Shown here in pieces: positions 59,054 to 64,000 of a DNA stretch of 64,000 nucleotides. Each line of letters starts with the position of its first letter. Position 1 is the first letter of the stretch. Under the pieces are notes generated by a model. It ran no database searches. It was not told the origin of the DNA and worked only from the letters and a program-made list of their open reading frames with translations. The stretch comes from Clitopilus passeckerianus (lineage: Eukaryota; Basidiomycota; Agaricomycetes; Agaricales; Entolomataceae), in the NCBI GenBank assembly GCA_944990035.1, contig CALYLX010000066.1, forward strand, positions 1,364,001 to 1,428,000, in the 5' to 3' direction. Both the position numbers and the translations under genes were made by a program.

Positions 59054-61998
59054 TCAAGCCAACCCTCTCCTTCTCGTCCCTTCCCGCCCAACACCCACAC
59101 CCACACCCCTCCAACACGCCCACACCCCACTCAAACCAGCACCAACAAGCGCAACCAATGTCCCGGCCCAAAGCCCTGCCAACCCGAGCCTGAAATGCGG
59201 TGAGAAGGCGAGGTAGAGGCCGAGTGGGAGGGAGAGGGTTGGGAGGCCGCTGCGTGCAAAGGAAAGGGAGAAGGAAGGAAGAGGTTAGTTGGATGATATA
59301 GAGGGTTAAGGAGAGGAGAGGAACGTACCTAGTGAGTATCAATCCACCCCACATTCCACTATTCCGGCTGTTCCCAGCGCCTTCACTACTCAGGCTCTCA
59401 CCCTCGCCATCCCCAGAGTTAGAGGTGGATCCACTCCTAGCGGAAGAAATAGACCCCGACCCAGCCCTCGCTCCCATAAGTATCCCACTCGTAATATGCA
59501 CCACTGAATCCGCGATATGTACGAGACCCATCAGAGGGAGGAGGGATGTTGTTAGGATGAGGACGTCTGTTCGTTTGTGAGTCAGCGAATCTTCTCAAAC
59601 ACGTAGCTGTCATGATAAGTGAAACACCATACCTTCATCCCCCGTAAACACCCCGGCCCACGCCTCCCTCACCTTCCCCGGACCCGCTAATACCAAACAC
59701 ATCGTGCACCACGAGACTCCAATTGCCGTCGCGATGGAGAGAAGCGTTCCTATTCGGGCTCGTTTGTGTTTATTCGATGAAAGGAGGTGTTGGATCCTAT
59801 TCGTTGCGAGGTTAATTAGTATTGATTTCGAGGTAAAGAGGAGGAAGGGAAAGGGTTATCAGGGGGAGTAAAGGAGAGGGAACCAGAAGCGAGGGAAGGA
59901 ACGCACCGCGCCTTCGCAACGCCTCCAAAACCGATCCATATCTGCGCGAAAATCGACGCCGTGGCGAGGAGGACTGATTGTGTGCCCATCGCTACGGGTC
60001 CTAGTCTACGAAGAAAGTGGGAGATTGTCAATCCGCCGTTGAGGAAAAACAGAGAATCAATTGCAACCCACAGAGCAACACCCAAACTAGGAACCTCCTT
60101 CCCCCACCCCTTCGCCGCTTCATGTCCAACACCCTCCAACCCCTTCCTCATCAACATCCAATACGCCTCAACCTCTTCCTTCGTTTCTTTAACCAACGTC
60201 TCGCCCAATTGCCCCACCCCCTCAGCAGCGTCGAGGAGGATACTCCCCCTCCTCACTGGACCATTCTCCTGTCCTTCCTCGCCCGCCCCTCCCACGTCAC
60301 CCCCCAGTACCGGAATCGTTGGGACTGGGATCGTTGGCAGTTCGGAAAAAGGACGTGGCCACAGCGACGGTTCGATCCGGAGGAGGATGTAGAGCAAAGA
60401 GAAGACGGCGATGGTCCAGTATGATATAGCCGCGGAGAGAGGGGCGCCGATGAATCCTAGGTTGAGGGATTTGGGGCCGTGTACTGGAAGAGGAGGTTAG
60501 TGAGGGTTTATAAGGAAGGAACGAAAACAAAGTGAGGGGAGCGATGTGAAACCACAAACGATGTAGGGAAAAGCGGTGAAACGGACAAAGGAGATGAAGA
60601 AACGGGGGAGGAAATGAGGAAGAACGAACGAATAGAGGAAGAAGGACGGGAAAGTAGAAGCACCGAGGAGAAGAGGCGATGAGAAGCCAACTCGCTTTCA
60701 CGCTAAGAGTATGTTGGTGATGTTAAGGTCAAGGGGTTACGAGATGATGAGATGTCGAGGGGAAAGGTGCAATGTAACGAGAAACAACGGACGATAAAGC
60801 AACGAAGATCTAAGGAGGAACCCAAACTCACCCAAACCCCAACTCAAAATAACATTAACCCCACTCGCGTACCCCGCGATCTGCGTCTCCACCGACTCCA
60901 ATGCGAGGGAGGCGAAGTAGCGGCGGGTGAGGAGTGTTAGTGCGTATGCTGTCCATTATCAAACAACGCATCATTAGCCGCTAGCGTTCTTCAAGAGTGA
61001 CGAGAGAAAGGAGCGAGACGCACCAGGCAACCCCAACGCATACCACCACAAATACGTCCCCGCCAACCTCACAACCTCCCCATCCAGCTCCGGGTTGAGG
61101 AGGAGGAAGAGCGAGGGGGCGGAGAGCCATGTTAGGAGGATCGGCTTAGAGGTAAGGTTAGCGTAGAATACGATCTTGGCGAAGAATTGGAACGTACGAC
61201 AGTAACAGCCCCGACGATAACACCCATCCTCCACACCCAAACGCCCGCTTCCTTTCTCTTCTTCTCCTCATCCTCTCCATCTTCCTTCGATTCATTCGGA
61301 TTCGGCAACACCTCATCCAACCCCGTTACGACACCATTCAGGATGCTAAACCCCGTAACATTAACCACGACCGTCCCCAGCGTCGTAGCAGCCAGCGACT
61401 GGAGGGAGAGGTGTCCGAGGGAGATTATGGGTGCGACGTGGATTGAGTGGGTTAGGAGTTGGGAGCTAGTGGGTTAGGGTTAGCGTGTGTTCATCGTAGA
61501 GGGGGAGAAAGAAAGGAATGATGGGAAAGAGAACAGAACGCCAACGTACGTCACCGAATACCCCGCCAACCCAACAATGTGCCTCATCTCCTGTCCCACC
61601 ATCACCCACGGCTTTACATCCTCCCTTTCTTCTTCTCTTACCCCACCATAGCGAGAAGCAACCCCACCCAACAAAGGCGTAACCTCTCCCACCACTCTCT
61701 CCAAGACCCTCTTCCTCCCCTCCTCAAGCCTCTCCTCAACCGCTTCGTTGACTTTTGCTTTGAGCAACTCAGTCGGCGAGGTTGATGCTAGGCTCGACAA
61801 CCTCGTGAGCGCACCAAAAGGCGACGGGGCAGAGGGAGAGGTGGGAGACCCAACAGCCGTAGACGTCGACGACGGACCTGGGGATGAAAAGTACGACGAA
61901 GTGACGGTCGACCCGGAGTCTGAGGAGAGTGTGCGCGGGAGGGAGGAGAGGGGTGGTGGTGTGATGTTGGGGATGGTGGAGATATTTGGGACGGGCAT
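59054..61998 (-). CDS. MATE-family multidrug/toxin extrusion transporter
   Basis: Cation-coupled efflux transporter, probably in the vacuolar or plasma membrane. I start at MPVPNISTIPNITPPP (61998; an upstream in-frame ATG at 62082 is possible). A Ser/Thr/Pro-rich cytosolic N terminus leads to two six-helix MatE units. Recognisable segments are VGQEMRHIVGLAGYSV, APIISLGHLSLQSLAATTLG, VNVTGFSILNGVVTGLDEVL, YALTLLTRRYFASLALESVE, ILSWGLG, LNLGFIGAPLSAAISYWTIA, WVAIDSLFFLNGGLTISHFL, GPVAMGTQSVLLATASIFAQ, IGTLLSIATAIGVSWCTMCL and LGLAGLWAGTLVALVGAGLS. I end it at TGA 59054-59056 because that frame preserves the last helix. A large hydrophilic insert (about 60180-60340) divides the two halves, and a Ser/Gly-rich loop lies near 59420. 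Most introns are short and GT-AG. Confidence 0.85.
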
Positions 61999-62568
61999 CG
62001 TATCGATTGCGATCGTGAAGAGGTAAAGACGAGGTGAAGAGAGCAAGGGAGAAGGGAAGGAGACGTGACAGGTACGTTTCATACGAACGACAGCTTGCTT
62101 GCTTCCAGAGAGGGAAGCGAACTAGTTGGGTCAGGGAAGCGCCTTCGGTTGATGGACACATCCACAGGGGCCAACTGAGTTAATTGCAGCGTTGAGCCGT
62201 CTTCATCGCGGCGACTTTGAATCCAAGCTATATTTCGTAATGTATCCGTTGAGGGGAGTGAGGTTTGAGGTAGGCTGACTCCGTGGATGCGAAAATGCCG
62301 AGGAATGATGTTGACCATGAGCGCAGGATCGAAACGACGCGAAGCGAAGCGAGGAGACAGAAAGAACGAGAAGGCAAAAGAAGATTAGATTAGATCGGTA
62401 CCTTATTTTCTCCGGCGATCAAAGTAATTGAGCCCTTGATTCACCGGCTTTATGCCTCAATTTGGTAATAGCCGCGAGAAGGTGAACTTGCAACCCTGCG
62501 AATCGTTCGATTTAGACAAGATCGGATATCAACGAAAGAAAACTATTGGAATTTTTGTTTGAAGTAAG

Positions 62569-62985
62569 GTCATTGGATTTGAACCCAACTTTCACGTACT
62601 CGAGACAGGTTTTGACCTCCATCAGGAAAATATATGCCAACTTGACATCAACTTGTAAAAACTTGATGAAACATCAAGTAGAGTGTCAAGTAGACATAGC
62701 TTGCAGCCTAACTTATGGCTACTTATAGCACTTATAGCTTACTTATGCATACTTATGAAAGTCATCAAGTAGTGTGGCAATTCATGTTTTCACCAAGTAT
62801 GGCCAAGTTGACAGATATTTTCCTGATATCGATGATCTAAACCACTGAGCCACCAGATCCTGGTTCGTAGGGAACAAAAAATGATGCAAGAGATTCGAAT
62901 TGTTTGTTTAGACACGGGGGTTGAACCCAGCATTGGTTCACTGTGATTGACCAGTTATATTGACCACTTGACCATGCACCTCACA
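62569..62985 (-). repeat. tRNA-derived SINE-like composite repeat, interrupted
   Basis: On the reverse strand a first unit (about 62985-62905) has box A TGGTCAAGTGG (62964-62974) and box B GGGTTCAACCCC (62917-62928) at tRNA spacing. A second unit has box A TGGCTCAGTGG (62842-62852) and a T-arm GGGTTCAAATCC (about 62576-62587), split by the 62621-62827 insertion. Removing the insertion gives the same order as the 56.6-kb copy (GGTTTAGA.. after box A, CGAAACCTGT/CAAAACCTGT before the T-arm). A dimeric tRNA-like structure is typical of some SINEs. It is not a functional tRNA gene. Confidence 0.6.
62621..62827. mobile_element. 207-bp MITE-like insertion with 24-bp terminal inverted repeats
   Basis: The left terminus 62621-62644 begins ATCAGGAAAATATATGCCAA. 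The right terminus 62804-62827 is its reverse complement with two or three mismatches. The interior repeats the words ACTTAT and ATCAAGTAG many times and has no coding capacity. Comparison with the uninterrupted copy at 56.6 kb shows that the unit is absent there, which supports insertion into an older repeat. No clear target-site duplication is seen. Confidence 0.68.
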
Positions 62986-63486
62986 TGTGTGCCCAGCCTG
63001 CTGCATCTGACTCCTGATCTGCCTCGCGTTGTGTGAGCGTCTCAACTTTAATTTACTAATATAAGTAATCTCATATTCGTAGAATCGATCTTTGGCTGAA
63101 TGGAGGCATGGTATTTGGCGTCTACACTCAGGCTTTAAAATGAGCATTGTGCATGACCTGAAGAGATGGTTTGTTAAGGCAGAGCCTAACAACTTAGGTA
63201 ATACTGTTTACGCTCGATGTCTTTGATAAACAAAGACAGAGATTTGTCAGCAGCTGCGGCTGTACTGACGACCTGGTGAGATTGACGAAGCAAGGGACTT
63301 AAAGGCGAAGTAGAGAACTAAGCAGTTAGGTAGATTGCCTAGGTCAAGCTGAGGAGCCTTAACCAGATGGTACAGGTTTATATACCTATCTAGTAGTTCT
63401 AAATATAGCACATGCGCAGCATGATGAGTAAGTACATGAGTCAGTATGACTCGATGTGAGTCAGAAAGAGTCAGATAAGGTATAAG

Positions 63487-63506
63487 TCTCTCACGATCGT
63501 GAGAGA
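63487..63506. repeat. Perfect 20-bp palindrome
   Basis: TCTCTCACGATCGTGAGAGA equals its own reverse complement. It lies in the TGAGTCAG-rich tract that may be an LTR or promoter fragment, and could be a binding site for a dimeric factor. Meaning unknown. Confidence 0.6.
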
Positions 63507-63691
63507 TGCGGAGTAAGCATGGAAAAAGATGAAAAATGCGCAGTGATGCGCAGCATATGTGAGTAATTGTACATAGGTAAGCGGGCTGGGGTATGTAAGG
63601 AGAAACATGTAAGCAAAATCATAACATTACCCTCTCGCTATTGTTGAAGTCTCCTGACTTCAATTCCTTCCTTTACCCCAGAAATGATGGT

Positions 63692-63973
63692 CTATGCCCT
63701 TGTGGTAGCGTTGTGGGCAGCTAACCGGGTAATGGCCTGGGCCACGATGATGGCACAGACGACACACAAAACGAAAGCAATGACACTGTCGATGTCTGCC
63801 TCCACAAATGTAGCATCTGAACCATCTGGGTGGTGGTGGTCTGTTGGCAAGGTATCCGGTGCGCGGCGCCTTCTGGGACGATACTGTCGAGGGGGAAGGT
63901 TCACCAGTGTTGGTGAGTCGGACTCTGGTGGGCTTTCGAATGCGGAGAGGTATGGCATCGGAGGGTTTGCCAT
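63692..63973 (-). CDS. Possible short membrane-anchored hypothetical protein
   Basis: A 93-codon frame at the window edge: MANPPMPYLSAFESPPESDS, then a basic Pro/Arg-rich stretch (RQYRPRRRRAPDTLP), then one hydrophobic helix (DSVIAFVLCVVCAIIVAQAI) and a short tail ending in TTRA. I do not recognise it. It could be a real tail-anchored protein or a fragment of a retroelement reaching past the window, since the sequence downstream of its stop is repeat-like. The start could also lie upstream, beyond position 64000. Confidence 0.35.
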   Translation of the reverse strand: MANPPMPYLSAFESPPESDSPTLVNLPPRQYRPRRRRAPDTLPTDHHHPDGSDATFVEADIDSVIAFVLCVVCAIIVAQAITRLAAHNATTRA

Positions 63974-64000
63974 TGGGGTTGATGTTTTCCTTGTTGTCGT

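Larger units (their letters stand above)
61999..63691. other. Repeat-rich region without a supported gene
   Basis: Holds the composite SINE-like repeat at 62569-62985 with its nested element, and A/T-rich sequence with short tandem words. At 63200-63670 there is a tract with several TGAGTCAG words and a 20-bp palindrome that could be an LTR fragment. No reading frame shows a recognisable product. Confidence 0.45.

Noticed and set aside
1..64000. CRISPR arrays, rRNA genes or bacterial operons
   Set aside because: No regularly spaced identical repeats, no rRNA-like sequence, and gene structures are eukaryotic throughout.

Overview
This window looks like nuclear DNA of a mushroom-forming basidiomycete (Agaricomycetes). 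The genes are broken by many short introns of about 50 nt with GT..AG borders and CTNAC/CTAAT-type branch sites. The gene families are typical of these fungi: GMC oxidoreductases, WW-like membrane proteins, NACHT-WD40 STAND proteins, ricin-B-type cytosolic lectins, Ree1/DUF1349-like proteins and berberine-bridge-type flavoenzymes. All gene models were spliced by eye, so exon borders are provisional unless stated.

Layout. 0-25 kb is mostly housekeeping or conserved genes: the 3' part of a GMC oxidoreductase (+, frameshifted), a full ABCC/MRP transporter (-), an unrecognised three-helix membrane protein (-), a WW-like membrane protein (-), TFIIIC subunit Tfc4 (-), a decayed nuclease-fold gene (+), a beta-trefoil lectin (+) and a conserved nuclear-looking protein (-). 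25-37 kb is an accessory block: a secreted GH78 rhamnosidase (+); three tandem isoprenylcysteine methyltransferase (ICMT)-like genes (+), the third frameshifted; an antisense ICMT fragment; two adjacent inverted-repeat elements between copies 2 and 3; and a thiamine-diphosphate enzyme (-).

37-50 kb holds a NACHT-WD40 STAND protein with a C2-like N terminus and a Ser/Thr-rich single-pass membrane protein. This pair is flanked on each side by a convergent pair of DUF1349 genes, with one of the four copies dead. 51-56 kb holds two divergently transcribed FAD-linked oxidoreductase paralogues. 56-64 kb holds a small coiled-coil gene, an aldo-keto reductase relic, a MATE transporter and repeat-rich DNA. 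The repeats include tRNA-derived SINE-like copies, one of them interrupted by a 207-bp inverted-repeat element.

The strongest unexplained structure is the repeated convergent DUF1349 pair bracketing the STAND receptor, followed by the expanding and decaying ICMT array with its inverted-repeat insertions. No bacterial-type operon, CRISPR array or rRNA gene was seen.
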